Below are positions 31,013 through 41,778 of a DNA stretch of 64,000 nt, in pieces. The DNA comes from Rhynchopus euleeides (lineage: Eukaryota; Euglenozoa; Diplonemea; Diplonemida; Diplonemidae), in contig OY723298.1 of the NCBI GenBank assembly GCA_963210315.1, positions 310,001-374,000 of the forward strand. Direction: 5' to 3'. The position numbers were made by a program, and so were the translations under genes. The notes under the pieces were generated by a model. The model had not been told where the DNA came from and ran no database searches. It was given only the letters and a program-made list of their open reading frames with translations. Position 1 is the stretch's first letter; the number at the start of each line of letters is the position of its first letter.

Positions 31013-32211
31013 CCCACCCACAAACGGGTTACCCCCTGCCTCTAGGGGTTCCCCCCACCCACAAATGGGTTACCCCCAGCCTCTAGGGGTTCCCCCCACC
31101 CACAAATGGGTTACCCCCTGCCTCTAGGGGTTCCCCCCACCCACAAATGGGTTACCCCCTACCTCTAGGGGTTCCCCCCACCCACAAATGGGTTACCCCC
31201 TGCCTCTAGGGGTTCCCCCCACCCACTAATGGGTTACCCCCTGCCTCTAGGGGTTCCCCCCACCCACAAATGGGTTACCCCCTACCTCTAGGGGTTCCCC
31301 CCACCCACAAATGGGTTACCCCCTGCCTCTAGGGGTTCCCCCCAGCCACAACTGGGTTACCCCCTGCCTCTAGGGGTTCCCCCCACCCACAAATAGGTTA
31401 CCCCCTGCCTCTAGGGGTTCCCCCCAGCCGCAAATGGGTTACCCCCTGCCTCTAGGGGTTCCCCCCACCCACAAATGGGTTACCCCCTACCTCTAGGGGT
31501 TCCCCCCACCCACAAATGGGTTACCCCCTGCCTCTAGGGGTTCCCCCCACCCACAAATGGGTTACCCCCTGCCTCTAGGGGTTCCCCCCAGCCACAAATG
31601 GGTTACCCCCTGCCTCTAGGGGTTCCCCCCACCCACTAATGGGTTACCCCCTACCTCTAGGGGTTCCCCCCACCCACAAATGGGTTACCCCCTGCCTCTA
31701 GGGGTTCGCCCCACCCACAAATGGGTTACCCCCTACCTCTAGGGGTTCCCCCCACCCACAAATGGGTTACCCCCTGCCTCTAGGGGTTCCCCCCACCCAC
31801 TAATGGGTTACCCCCTGCCTCTAGGGGTTCCCCCCACCCACAAATGGGTTACCCCCTGCCTCTAGGGGTTCCCCCCACCCACAAATGGGTTACCCCCTAC
31901 CTCTAGGGGTTCCCCCCACCCACAAATGGGTTACCCCCTGCCTCTAGGGGTTCCCCCCACCCACTAATGGGTTACCCCCTGCCTCTAGGGGTTCCCCCCA
32001 CCCACAAATGGGTTACCCCCTGCCTCTAGGGGTTCCCCCCACCCACTAATGGGTTACCCCCTACCTCTAGGGGTTCCCCCCACCCACAAATGGGTTACCC
32101 CCTGCCTCTAGGGGTTCCCCCCACCCACTAATGGGTTACCCCCTGCCTCTAGGGGTTCCCCCCAGCCACAAATGGGTTACCCCCTGCCTCTAGGGGTTCC
32201 CCCCACCCACA
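31013..32211. repeat. 41-bp minisatellite, about 29 tandem copies
   Basis: The unit reads GGGGTTCCCCCCACCCACAAA followed by TGGGTTACCCCCTGCCTCTA. The period of 41 is constant across the array. Each unit holds two potential hairpins: ACCCACAAATGGGT and ACCCC...GGGGT. Copies vary mainly at three places: ACAAA versus ACTAA, TGCC versus TACC, and CCCACC versus CCCAGCC. The last unit is cut at CCCACCCACACCCGAGG. There is no spacer diversity, so this is not a CRISPR array. Confidence 0.95.
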
Positions 32212-32819
32212 CCCGAGGCGTGTCCTCCCTGCCTCGCGGATAATGTGCACATCACCCTGCCTATCCTGGGGTTCTTCGGGGTGTCCCATAAAAAACAGTG
32301 GAGAGGACGACCGCGCTGATGATGAGGAATAACCAACACCCCCGCCCCGCCCCCCGCCCTCCCCCCCCCCCCCGTCCCCACCCAAAGCTCAAGCTTCCTG
32401 GACACGCTCGTTTGAGCAATCTGGAATCTGTAGAAGGCTCGCCGTGTAGGCGGCCTTGGCTATTTTGCCGGCTTGCTGGTCTGCGGCCCAGGATGCGCCT
32501 GCAGCGCCGTGTTGTCCCACGTTCTTGAGGCACCAAGCTTGAGGATTCTCTGGCAGATATGTTCACGATGTCATTCACGTCTCAACGGGTTCTTCGGGTG
32601 TCCCATTCAAAAAAACACCCGAAAAATATGACGACTTTGCTAAACTGGACCCAACTCCCCATACTCTTTTTTTTGCCATTTTTCAGCATTTTCCCCCGAT
32701 TTTTCGATTTTTTTTTTTGAAAAAAATTATTTTTTGTCCAGAATCGACACCCCCCTCTGCGCCGGTTTTTTGAAAAATCGTGTTTGTCCACGTAAAAGGG
32801 TGGCATTTGACCCCCCCTA

Positions 32820-33613
32820 CCCCCCCCCCCCGCCCACCACGAGCGGGAGGGGGGGAGGAAGGATGAGCCAGAGATCGATGTGTAAGAGACGAACCGCAGA
32901 AGACACATCATTTGGGTGCAGGATGTGGGGGCAGCAGATGGTGGGACACCGACCTCTCTTTTATGTAAGGACTTGCCCTGTGGAGCACCAGGAGGGGAAG
33001 GACCCGTGTGTGAGGGTAGGGCAGGGGAACAAACCATTCTTTTTGTTATTTTTTTGGCGCCAAACTGCTTTGAAACCCTGCTTGGCTTGAAAAAACTGTA
33101 TTGGAGCTCTCGGGGTCTGGGGGAGGGGGAGGGGGGGGGGGGGGTGTAAAACGTAGAAGTGGCCGTTCTACAATACCGGGAAGCTGGATTGAGGGGGATG
33201 GGGGCGGGAGGAGGAGCAATACATCTGCCATAACTGAAACCCCTAAAAGAAGAAGAACGAAAAGGGGGGGGGGGGGGAAGGCCCGAGCTGTCAGGCAAAA
33301 CAAACCGCAAGCTGCGATCCCCGTTGTTGCTGCTGCCAGATCAGATGAGGTAAAATCTTAAGCGGTTCCTCCCCCCGGTTTGCGACGGCTCGAAGTATGG
33401 CGGCCCCGGCTGATTCAGATCATCATCACCGTCAGGACAGGGCAGGCTGCAGAGGGGGACCAACAGTGCGTGCACAGGACGTCCACAGGACACGGTCTAC
33501 ACAAGCACCCCGCAACCCAGCGGATCTGGCTGTGACCCTGAGCCAGATGAGAGCAAATTAAACTGGTAGCCCACTTCTGTCTAACCCACAGCACCTCCCA
33601 CTCCTTGACAAAA
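32820..33613. other. Region between the 3.3-kb element and the 33.6-kb gene
   Basis: No supported gene. It holds C/G runs (32819-32835, 33130-33143, 33266-33278) and the 3' flank of the minus-strand gene ending at 33614. Confidence 0.4.
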
Positions 33614-34093
33614 TCACGGGTTGCTGGACCAGGCAACGCTTCCCAGCAGCCACTGCGCCCAGCTTGGCCTCGCTGGGGCAGCGTCGGCGGCTTTTGGGGG
33701 CTGGGGGGGTTCCGTCCGGTTCTTCGCCAGCAGGTCGTCGAGCCCCCCCAGGACGCGCTCCAGGTGTGCCACAGAGCACTCCCGCCTTTCCCGTGCCCAG
33801 CCAGGGAGCTCGGCATGTTTCATGGTGCCTGCCCCCACCTCTTCGACGTAGCGCTGCGTGCTGCGGCGCAGCTCCAACTTGCACCCCGTCTCGAGGCCCT
33901 GGCAGTCTGCAGCCCGTGTGGACAGCCTGTTCCCTGCCGTGATGTCGTGCCCCTCCGCCCACAGGGCCACGTCCATGGCGGAGTAGCTTAGAGCCTCAGC
34001 AGCAGCCTCCACGACAGCGCCCAGTGTGGCCTCCTCACCGACAGGCACGCACTCCGACAACCCGGTCTCCCCGTCGACGACAATCAGCTCCAT
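33614..34093 (-). CDS. Small protein with possible ubiquitin-like N-terminal fold (159 aa)
   Basis: ATG 34093 opens MELIVVDGETGLSECVPVGE. The first about 80 residues follow a beta-grasp-like pattern: strand (MELIVVDG), turn, strand (SECVPVGEEATL), helix (GAVVEAAAEAL), short strands (DVALWAEGHDI) and a final strand (CKLELRRS). This resembles ubiquitin-like or PB1-like folds but without a diglycine end. A Glu/Arg-rich helical middle (residues 85-120, LERVLGGLDDLLAKN) and a Pro/Ala-rich tail follow. It is on the same strand as all other host-like genes. Codon use and GC match them rather than the surrounding repeats. Function not recognised; a transposon origin cannot be ruled out. Confidence 0.6.
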   Translation of the reverse strand: MELIVVDGETGLSECVPVGEEATLGAVVEAAAEALSYSAMDVALWAEGHDITAGNRLSTRAADCQGLETGCKLELRRSTQRYVEEVGAGTMKHAELPGWARERRECSVAHLERVLGGLDDLLAKNRTEPPQPPKAADAAPARPSWAQWLLGSVAWSSNP

Positions 34094-35447
34094 TGTCTTG
34101 TGTAATATTCTGCCGGATGCGGAAGCGCGATGGTTATGCCAGGCGTGAGTGTGTGTGTGTGCTGATCATTTTTTAAAGGTGAGGAGGATTAACTCTGTTC
34201 GGGGTTTGCCCTGCGCTGTGTCTGTGTGTGGCGGGGAAGCAGACTGCGCCAAAGGTATCGGCATGGGGTGGGGAATGGGGGGGGGGGGGTTAGGGGGGGG
34301 GGGGGTCACTGCTAAGGAAAAGTGGTAGACAAACAGCAATTTTTCCGACACCCCCATTCCGACCCCCGGAGAGCCTATTTTTGGGTAGCTGTTGGCCGAT
34401 ATGTGGTGGAAAACAGGTTTTAGGCCCATTTCGGTGATTTTTGACACCCGGGAAGGCATTTTTCGCCCATTTTTTATTTTCCTACCAGAACTTGTACCTC
34501 GGGGTAGTAGCGTGGCTTCGTCATTTTTTGACTACAACCACTGGGAAGAGGCATTGTATCAAGTTCCGCATACATATCGTCCAGGAGGTTCTCCTGGAGC
34601 TCAAGTATGGTGAATTCATCCTGGTGGAGCCCGCTCTCCTCGGCGCGATCCATCAATTCAGCACCCCGTTTCCTTCCCAGGAAGCTGCGGATCTCGCCCT
34701 GTTTGTGGGCCAAGTATCTCCCGGAACGCTTCCTGGGCAGTTGTCTGGGGACGCGGTCGCTTCGCAAATGCGCGCACATCCTCTGCCGAGGGTACAGGGG
34801 GATTTCCCCACCTCAAGATTCACTATTCCGCTTGCGGTGACCTGAGTGCAGTCACCGTTGAGGCTGTACACTGAAAGCGGCTGATCAGCTGTACTGTCAT
34901 TGACGAGAGGAGACCCTCCAGCCAGTCGTGCACCACACCTGTTTGAATTCGATCCACACCGACCTCGGCTCACGTCAGCACTAGGGTGCGAGCGCTGCAG
35001 TGGAGTATATGTTCGTACAGGGGCAACCGTGCCACCTGTGCTGCACCTTCACCACGGTGTGCTTCCGGTACAACAACCGGTAGGTACCTTCTTGTGCGAT
35101 ATCTGCGACCTGCAGCACCGCCATCTCACAGCAGGGCTTGCACCGCTGTTCCGATAGACTCCACAGGAACCTCTCGGCAGCTTTGAAGGGTGGAACAGAG
35201 CTTTTCTTGGCCCATTGCATGTTGATCACGATGAGACCTTGCCCACCGGGGGTGGGCTCGGTACAAGTTGTGGTATGGAAAATTAGGATGGGGTCTGAGA
35301 GGGTAACAAGGCCACAGATCATGTTGTAGTGGGGGTATTTCCGGGTTCCGACACATTCTGGACCGGTTTTTCATATTTTTTTGGCCCAAAAATGACCTCC
35401 GAGGGAAAGTGGAATTTTGGGGTTTGTCCCCCCCAGTGACCCCCCCC
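34094..35447. other. Degenerate coding-like remnants on the minus strand
   Basis: Several short minus-strand frames look like former protein-coding sequence but are in different frames and have no recognised family: 35322-34981 (DPILIFHTTTCTEPTPGGQG, then CCEMAVLQVADIAQEGTYRL) and 34779-34474 (RSFLGRKRGAELMDRAEESG, then LELQENLLDDMYAELDTM). They probably belong to one decayed mobile-element gene. G runs occur at 34,277-34,312. Confidence 0.45.
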
Positions 35448-35449
35448 TA

Positions 35450-36331
35450 GGGGCAGAGACCCCGATAAGAATCCGACCCCCTGACCCCACCCGACCCCCG
35501 ACCCCCTCTTATAAAAGACCCCCCCCCCCAAATATCTGGGAAAAACCCTGGGTTTTTCCCGAGGAAACGCGGGTTTCTCCCTCTGTTGCATTGTTTGGAC
35601 TCCGTGCGGATCGTAGTGGGGTCACTTTGTTGGTGTAGGTGCCACACAACACCCCTGAAATGCAGAGGTGGTCCTCGTCGAGAATGGGGGTCGGAAACCC
35701 GGGGGTCGGAATCGAGGGGTCGGATATGGGGGTCAGAGGGGGTCGGCCCCCCTCCCGACCCCCCATTGTTCTCGGGGGTCGGAATACGGGGGGTCGGAGG
35801 GGTCGGAAGGGGGTCTGAAACTTGGGGGTCGGAACTTTTGCACTATTTCTCAGGGGTCGGAAAATGGGGGGTTGCAAACTTGGGGGGTCGGAGTATGAGG
35901 GGTCGGCCCCCCTCCCGACCCCCTCCGACCCCCCCACACAGGGTTTGCAAAGCCCCGTCCTTTTGAATATTTGGGACTACTGGGTCATTTCGTGGATAGA
36001 AGTACCAAGCTTCACTCATGAAATGTGGGTCTGGTCCAGGGATAGTCGTGGGAGGAGATGCCTGGGAGGCACACACCATGCCACCCTACCCACCCACCCA
36101 GCGGCACCCTCCCCGACCCCCTCCTCGGGTTTTTCAAAAACCCGTTCTTTTGAATGTTTGGAGTTTGTGCGGATCGCAGTGGGGTCATTTTGGCCATGGG
36201 GTGCCTATGAACACCCCTTATTGGTGGTCCCCATTCAGGCAAATTCCTCAAGGCGACCCCCTCGGACCCCCTCCCGACCCCCGACCCCTGACCCCCCCGA
36301 CCCCCGACCCCCTCTTATCGGGGTCTATGCC
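35450..36331. mobile_element. TA-duplicating G-rich element A (882 bp)
   Basis: TA at 35448-35449 and 36332-36333. Ends GGGGCAGAGACCCCGATAAG and (inverse) GGCATAGACCCCGATAAG. The interior alternates GGGGGTCGGA/TCCGACCCCC blocks in both orientations and contains copies of the TGCGGATCGYAGTGGGGTCA box at about 35,607 and 36,170. No coding capacity. Closely related to element B at 37503. Confidence 0.8.
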
Positions 36332-36346
36332 TAGGGGGGGGGGGTA

Positions 36347-37500
36347 GGGGGGGGTATATGCCCTTTAAAAAGCGTGAGAAACACCACATTTTTGAACATC
36401 GACTTCTTTTGACGTACCGGCCGTCAAAACCCCCACCAACCACCCCAGAACACCGATATTACCCCCTATCCGACACACCAGACCCCCTCATGGCACCTCT
36501 GGAGGCTTTTTTGTGACGTCAAAATCTTCTGCCTAGGTTTGGTACCTGGGCCATCCCTGCGGGAGAGATGTTCAGATTTTTGCGAACAGTGGGCATCTAT
36601 TTTCAGGGTTTTTGGTGTCTGGCAATGCCGAGGGGTGTGGGGGGGTGCATTCTGGATCGAGGGCAGGGTCCACCAGACCCGTTCTCTTCCGAGAAAGGAT
36701 ATTTTTGACCCTCAAACTTGCAGCCCATCTCCTGTGGGCCTGTTTGTACGTCAATTAGCCTTTATTCTGGGCAAAACGACGCTCACATGCGTCATCCCAC
36801 TTAGTCCAAGAGTCCGCTGACGAGACACACATCTCTGCCCTCTTCTAGTTCAGACTCAGTCAGCACCAACCTAGCACCCTCTCTTTCTCTGTGGCTCTTT
36901 CTGTTGGTGTCACAACTGCACCAGTTGCCTAGGCCAGGCTCCATTCGAGGCAGGAAGCATATCTCTGATTATTGGTGTCATCGTCCACAGCGTCTCTGAG
37001 TCTATGTCTTTGCAACATCTGATTGCTTGCGGGAGTATTGTCAGTACAGGCATGCAACCAGGACATGTGGGACCCAGCGGGATATATGAAAATGGGATAT
37101 CCCTGCCACCATCCGCCATATGCCCCCCGGGAGACAGGGCCATCTCTGCGGGATATGGAGGTCAGAATCCGCAGGATATCATCACCAGGTCACGCGGGAT
37201 ACCCCCGCATGTGCATGGGATATCAAATGGGACATGGTTTGACCGAAGAGCCAACCATATTCCGCACAATACGTTGTATCAGTGTGGGTGGCTATGCCTG
37301 GTACCTAGGCCAGGTACCAAACCTAGGCAGGAAAATGAGCATGGCAGATATGTGGCCCCCAGAGGGCACTGGGGGTCACCAAAGTGCCCTGTAGGTGTTT
37401 CTGGGGTGTTTTGGACCACTTTGTATGGTTGGATGTCGACTTAGGTGCCGTTTTCGCATATGTCAAAAATTCGGGTTTCTCACGCACATATACCCCCCCC
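36347..37500. mobile_element. TA-duplicating element C between A and B (1,154 bp)
   Basis: TA at 36345-36346 and 37501-37502. Tips GGGGGGGGTATATG and its inverse; imperfect inverted repeats extend about 200 bp inward, to TGCCTAGGTTTGGTACCTGG at about 36,531-36,550 and its inverse near 37,300-37,325. No recognisable gene in the loop. It shares its right TA with the left TA of element B. Confidence 0.75.
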
Positions 37501-37502
37501 TA

Positions 37503-38400
37503 GGGGCATAGCTTCCGATAAGAATCCGACCCCCAGACCCCACCGACCCCCGACCCCCCCTTAGCAAAACTACCCCCCCCTCCCAAAAAATTTCGGGGGT
37601 TTCCCGAGGAAACGCGGTTCCCCCCTCTCCTGCGTTGTTTGGGCTCCGTGCGGATCGTAGTGGGGTCACTTTGTTGGTGTAGGTGCCACAGAACACCTCT
37701 GAAATGCGGATGTGGTTCCGTGAGAAAAGGGGGGTCGGAACCTCGGGGGTCGGAATCCGACCCCCAACCCCCCGACCCCCCATTTTTCGGGGGTCGGAGG
37801 GGGTCGGGGCTATATCCCGACCCCCCATTCTTGCGGGGGTCAGGATCCGGAAGATGGGGGGTCTGAAACTGTGGTCAAACTCGGGTCGGAATTTTCGCGT
37901 TTTTTCTCGGGGGTCGTAGATGGGGGTCGGAAACTCGGGGTTGGAATATGGGGTGGTCCCCCCTCCCGACCCCCCCCCGACCCCCCACACGGGGTTTTCA
38001 AAACCCCGTTCTTTGGACTATTTGGAGTTTGTGCGGATCGTAGTGGGGTCATTTCGTGGCTCTTGGGACCAAGCTTCAACGACGAAACATGGGGCTGGTC
38101 CAGGTACTGTCATGGGAGGACGTGACCGGGAGGCACACCAGGCCACCCCCACCCACCCACCCAGCGGGACCCTCCCGACCCCCTCCTCGGGTTTTTCAAA
38201 AAACCGTTCTTTTGAATATTTGGAGTTTGTGCGGATCGCAGTGGGGTCATTTTTGACATGGGGTGCCTATTCACACCCCTTATTGGTGATCCCCATCCAG
38301 GCCACATTCCTTAGGAAATAGTAAGGCGACCCCCTCCGACCCCCCCTCCCGACCCCCGACCCCTGCGACCCCCGACCCCCGCTTATCGGAAGCTATGCCC
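37503..38400. mobile_element. TA-duplicating G-rich element B (898 bp)
   Basis: TA at 37501-37502 and 38401-38402. Ends GGGGCATAGCTTCCGATAAG and (inverse) GGGCATAGCTTCCGATAAG. Same organisation as element A: a cluster of GGGGGTCGGA blocks and three TGCGGATCGYAGTGGGGTCA boxes (about 37,650, 38,033 and 38,231). No coding capacity. Confidence 0.82.
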
Positions 38401-38429
38401 TAGGGGGGGGGGGGGTAGGGGTGGTCTTA

Positions 38430-39346
38430 CACGGTGGGATCTTGTAAATTTTACATGTATAACTACAAGTATACCGTAAACGGAAAAAGGGTGGACCGTA
38501 AAAATGTTCCAAGTTCCCAAAAAAAGGCCAAACGTTCCATCTTTTTTACGGTCCACTATTTATTGGGACTGCATATGGAAAAGACAATGCGATTTTCGCC
38601 CGCGGGCTGGTGGGTTGCGGGGCGCGGACTGCGGCCTCCACGCCGCAGACTCCCGCACGTAGGCCTCCCGACCTCCCAGCTTTGGACCCTCCCTCCACCA
38701 CCGCAACCAACACCAGCAAGAGAAGCAAGTCCTCCCTGCGTGTGGAAAGGGCACGATCACCACCACTCACCTCGAGACTCACCCACCACCACACCTCGAG
38801 AAGTGTAGTACCATGCAAGGAGCGTTCCGGTAGAAGTAAAAGTAGAACCTGATGCACGAGCCCACAAAAGCAGCCACAGTACGGCAGGGCGCGCAGACAG
38901 AAGCTGAGACCACCGGGCTCCCTCCAGATGTAAATTCGTGAATCAGTGCCCGGAAAATTCAGGGAAATCGTACTCCTTTAGTGTAGTACACCCTGCAGTA
39001 ACTGTGGGAGAACAGTTCCCGGACGATGGTGAGCGCACACTCTGTGCTGAGGCTCTGTGGTGTTAATCCTGCAGCTTCAGTCGTACGATTTCCTTGGTTC
39101 CTTCGCGACTTCGTCACGAAGGAACTCGTAAAAAAACCGCCAAGTCCACTATCCCAACCGTAAAATAGGTGGACCGTAAAAATGTTCCAAGTTCCGGAAA
39201 AATCCCATTTGTTCCATCTTTTTTACGGTCCACCTATAGTACGGTTCACCTTTATTACGGTCCACAATATTTCCGTTTACGGTACATGTATAATACATGT
39301 ATTATACTTGTAGTTATACATGTAAAATTTACAAGATCCCACCGTG
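38430..39346. mobile_element. About 106-bp palindromic MITE split by an 810-bp element
   Basis: The left arm CACGGTGGGATCTTGTAAAT... (from 38430) is mirrored exactly by the right arm ending at 39346, with TA at 38428-38429 and 39347-39348. With the inserted element removed, the sequence is one almost perfect hairpin centred on TATAATACATGTATTATA. This is a very small TA-target MITE consisting of nothing but its inverted repeats. Confidence 0.8.
38474..39282 (-). mobile_element. 810-bp TA-duplicating element, copy 2 (inverted)
   Basis: Near-identical reverse-complement copy of the element at 24571-25380, with CCGTAAACGG ends and TA at 38472-38473 and 39283-39284. The internal palindrome has one change relative to copy 1 (TTCGCGAC/GTCACGAAGG). 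Inserted in the loop region of the palindromic MITE. Confidence 0.9.
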
Positions 39347-39386
39347 TAAGCTGTTACAGGGGGGGGTCAAATAAACGTACTTAGTT

Positions 39387-40702
39387 GAATAGTAGTACTT
39401 AGCCGAATAGTAGTACTTATTTTTTTGGGGCTCTGGGGCACGTTGGGCCGTTGAATAGTAGTACTTACTTTTCACCCTTTTTTTTTGGGGAAATTTTTCG
39501 TTTTTTTTGAGATTTTCTTTTTGGAGACACACAAATCTGCAAACTTTGGGGCAAGGAATGGGGACAACGGGGTCTATTGGTGCCACTTAGGGGAACCAGG
39601 GTGCACGGGGTCCGTAGAGGGGGGAAGTGACCTACGCTCAAAGATATGTCGTGACGAAGGGAATCGGGGCATCCCCCCTCAGACACATACGGACGGGAAA
39701 CCAGCGAACCCGCAAACTCCTGCGGTCCAGAGGCATCAGAACCACTGCTGAAGACCGCAAACCCGGAAACCCGCAAACTCCTGGGGTCCAGAGGCGTCAA
39801 AATCACTGCTGAAGAGCGGCGCGCATTAAACGACTCCTCATCTACGGCGTCCGCAGTCCCTACCACCAACGAGAAGATGTGGACGGATGGCCCCAGACAC
39901 ACCTCACCATAGATGTAGCCTTCGAGGACCAGCTGAGCCCACCCCCCACCCCCCGCAGCCCCCTTCCCTGACGTTGTTTGACATTCTCTCCTGTTGTGCA
40001 GCACTGATCAACACACGCCCGCAAACCCGCAATCCAACTGCCCAGAATAGTAGTACTTAGCCGAATAGTAGTACTTATTTTTTTGGGGCTCTGGGGCACG
40101 TTGGGCCGTTGAATAGTAGTACTTACTTTTCACCCTTTTTTTTTGGGGAAATTTTTCGTTTTTTTTGAGATTTTCTTTTTGGAGACACACAAATCTGCAA
40201 ACTTTGGGGCAAGGAATGGGGACAACGGGGTCTATTGGTGCCACTTAGGGGAACCAGGGTGCACGGGGTCCGTAGAGGGGGGAAGTGACCTACGCTCAAA
40301 GATATGTCGTGACGAAGGGAATCGGGGCATCCCCCCTCAGACACATACGGACGGGAAACCAGCGAACCCGCAAACTCCTGCGGTCCAGAGGCATCAGAAC
40401 CACTGCTGAAGACCGCAAACCCGGAAACCCGCAAACTCCTGGGGTCCAGAGGCGTCAAAATCACTGCTGAAGAGCGGCGCGCATTAAACGACTCCTCATC
40501 TACGGCGTCCGCAGTCCCTACCACCAACGAGAAGATGTGGACGGATGGCCCCAGACACACCTCACCATAGATGTAGCCTTCGAGGACCAGCTGAGCCCAC
40601 CCCCCACCCCCCGCAGCCCCCTTCCCTGACGTTGTTTGACATTCTCTCCTGTTGTGCAGCACTGATCAACACACGCCCGCAAACCCGCAATCCAACTGCC
40701 CA
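39387..40702. repeat. Exact 658-bp tandem duplication (two copies)
   Basis: The copies run 39387-40044 and 40045-40702 with no difference I can see. Both contain the same 179-residue minus-strand frame (40004-39465 and 40662-40123) with no recognised family, and the same plus-strand frames. The duplication starts at a GAATAGTAGTACTT box that also occurs beside it, suggesting recombination between such boxes. Confidence 0.93.
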
Positions 40703-40776
40703 GATTTCACCATCCACCAACAGAGCCAATAGCTTCGGCTGGTGTCCGACATAATGATGACGTCCGATGCTTTCAT

Positions 40777-41324
40777 GTGCCTCCTGCTGATGGAATGCCT
40801 CCTGTTCAAGATATTCGAGGATGGGCCACCGCCATGCGCTCCCCGGCCTTCCTTCAACCAACTGGCCCGGGCCAGGGCACGCTGGTAGCCGAGCGCTTGC
40901 GGGATATGGGGTACGTGCTGAAGGTGTCGGGTGAGGAGGACGGGTTCGTGAAGAGCTCCCTTTGTCCGGACCTCACCTTCGCACCAAGCACAGAAACATC
41001 CCCTGAGGCTGGTGGTGCGGACCTTGAACCTGGGTTGGACGGGAAGGCAAAAGAGAGCACAGAGAAGCAGTCCACCCAAAAGAAAGTTGTGTCTCAGCCA
41101 ACCCAACAGTCAAGCATCTTGGCATGGGCGAAGCCGGTTCGTGTGAACTCTCTCACACAGACACAGCCTTCCCAGTCCTCCCAGTCCTCCGAAAAGAAGC
41201 GCGCAGCGTCCCCGACCACCCAGACTCCCAACAAACACCGCGCAGGCTCTGCAAAGGGTGTAGGAAGCCTGGGCACAACATGCAGACTTGCCCCAGCAAG
41301 CCCAAGAACTTGAAGAAGAAGTAA
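40777..41324 (+). pseudogene. Transposase-like C-terminal remnant with CCHC zinc knuckle
   Basis: A plus-strand frame from 40777 (MPPVQDIRGWATAMRSPAFL) runs through a Ser/Thr/Gln-rich stretch. In a second frame the sequence then gives CKGCRKPGHNMQTCPSK followed by KNLKKK and a stop at 41324. C-x2-C-x4-H-x4-C is a classic zinc knuckle, common at the C-terminus of Mutator-type transposases and in retroelement Gag. The knuckle is out of frame with the upstream frame, so at least one indel or an intron separates them. No catalytic domain is present. Confidence 0.65.
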
Positions 41325-41778
41325 GTTGGGGCGTGCTGGTTGTGGCTTGTCTTTTTCACATCTTTTTTTTAAGCATCAACGCACCAACCAACCACCGACA
41401 GTGAAGCTGACAGCTCTGATGAACTGTGTATGCTTTCACTAACTCAACAAGAATGTCAACCAGGGGGGGGGGGGGCAATACAAATCAAAACGGTACGAAA
41501 CCAAATGAGGGGCGAGTGGTAGGACGAGAACAGAGCGGATACTCGACCGGAAGGCAGAAGAAGTGAGAGACGGACGACAGCAGTGGCCAGCGCGCCCCTG
41601 GTGGACCAAACAGCCCCGCAGAGCCCCTGCAAACAGCGTTTTTAGGAAAAGTTGAATAGACGTACTTAGTACGTCTATTCGCTCGCAAACTATTTATTAA
41701 TTTTCTGGCGAGGTCGATTTAGGCCCGCGCGTTCGCCGAATAGTAGTACTAAGTACGTTTATTTGACCCCCCCCTGTA

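Larger units (their letters stand above)
29535..32817. mobile_element. 3.3-kb TA-duplicating element carrying a foldback insertion and a minisatellite
   Basis: The left end reads TA then GGGGGGGTCAAATG; the right end reads CATTTGACCCCCCC then TA (29533-29534 and 32818-32819). Inside each end the same segment GACAAACACGATTTTTCAAA (29,551 onward; inverse at about 32,770-32,790) continues the inverted repeat to CCGGCGCAGAGG. The tips are flanked by C runs. Its cargo is a separate 312-bp-armed foldback (29583-30624), T-rich/A-rich inverted blocks (30630-30815) and a 41-bp minisatellite (31013-32211). No transposase gene. Confidence 0.75.
39357..41776. mobile_element. 2.4-kb TA-duplicating element with internal tandem duplication and zinc-knuckle remnant
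   Basis: TA at 39355-39356 and 41777-41778; ends CAGGGGGGGGTCAAATAAAC and its inverse. GAATAGTAGTACTTAG boxes recur next to both ends. The GGGGGGGTCAAAT core of the tip matches the tips of the 29535 element, so the two are related. The interior carries an exact 658-bp tandem duplication (39387-40702) and, at 40777-41324, a decayed coding region ending in a CCHC zinc knuckle. Its right TA is the left TA of the next element. Confidence 0.82.

Noticed and set aside
31013..32211. Possible CRISPR array
   Set aside because: Units are contiguous 41-bp repeats with no variable spacers, no cas genes, and a eukaryotic context.
39465..40662. Duplicated 179-residue minus-strand frame as a gene family
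   Set aside because: It appears twice only because of the perfect 658-bp tandem duplication, and shows no domain or signal.
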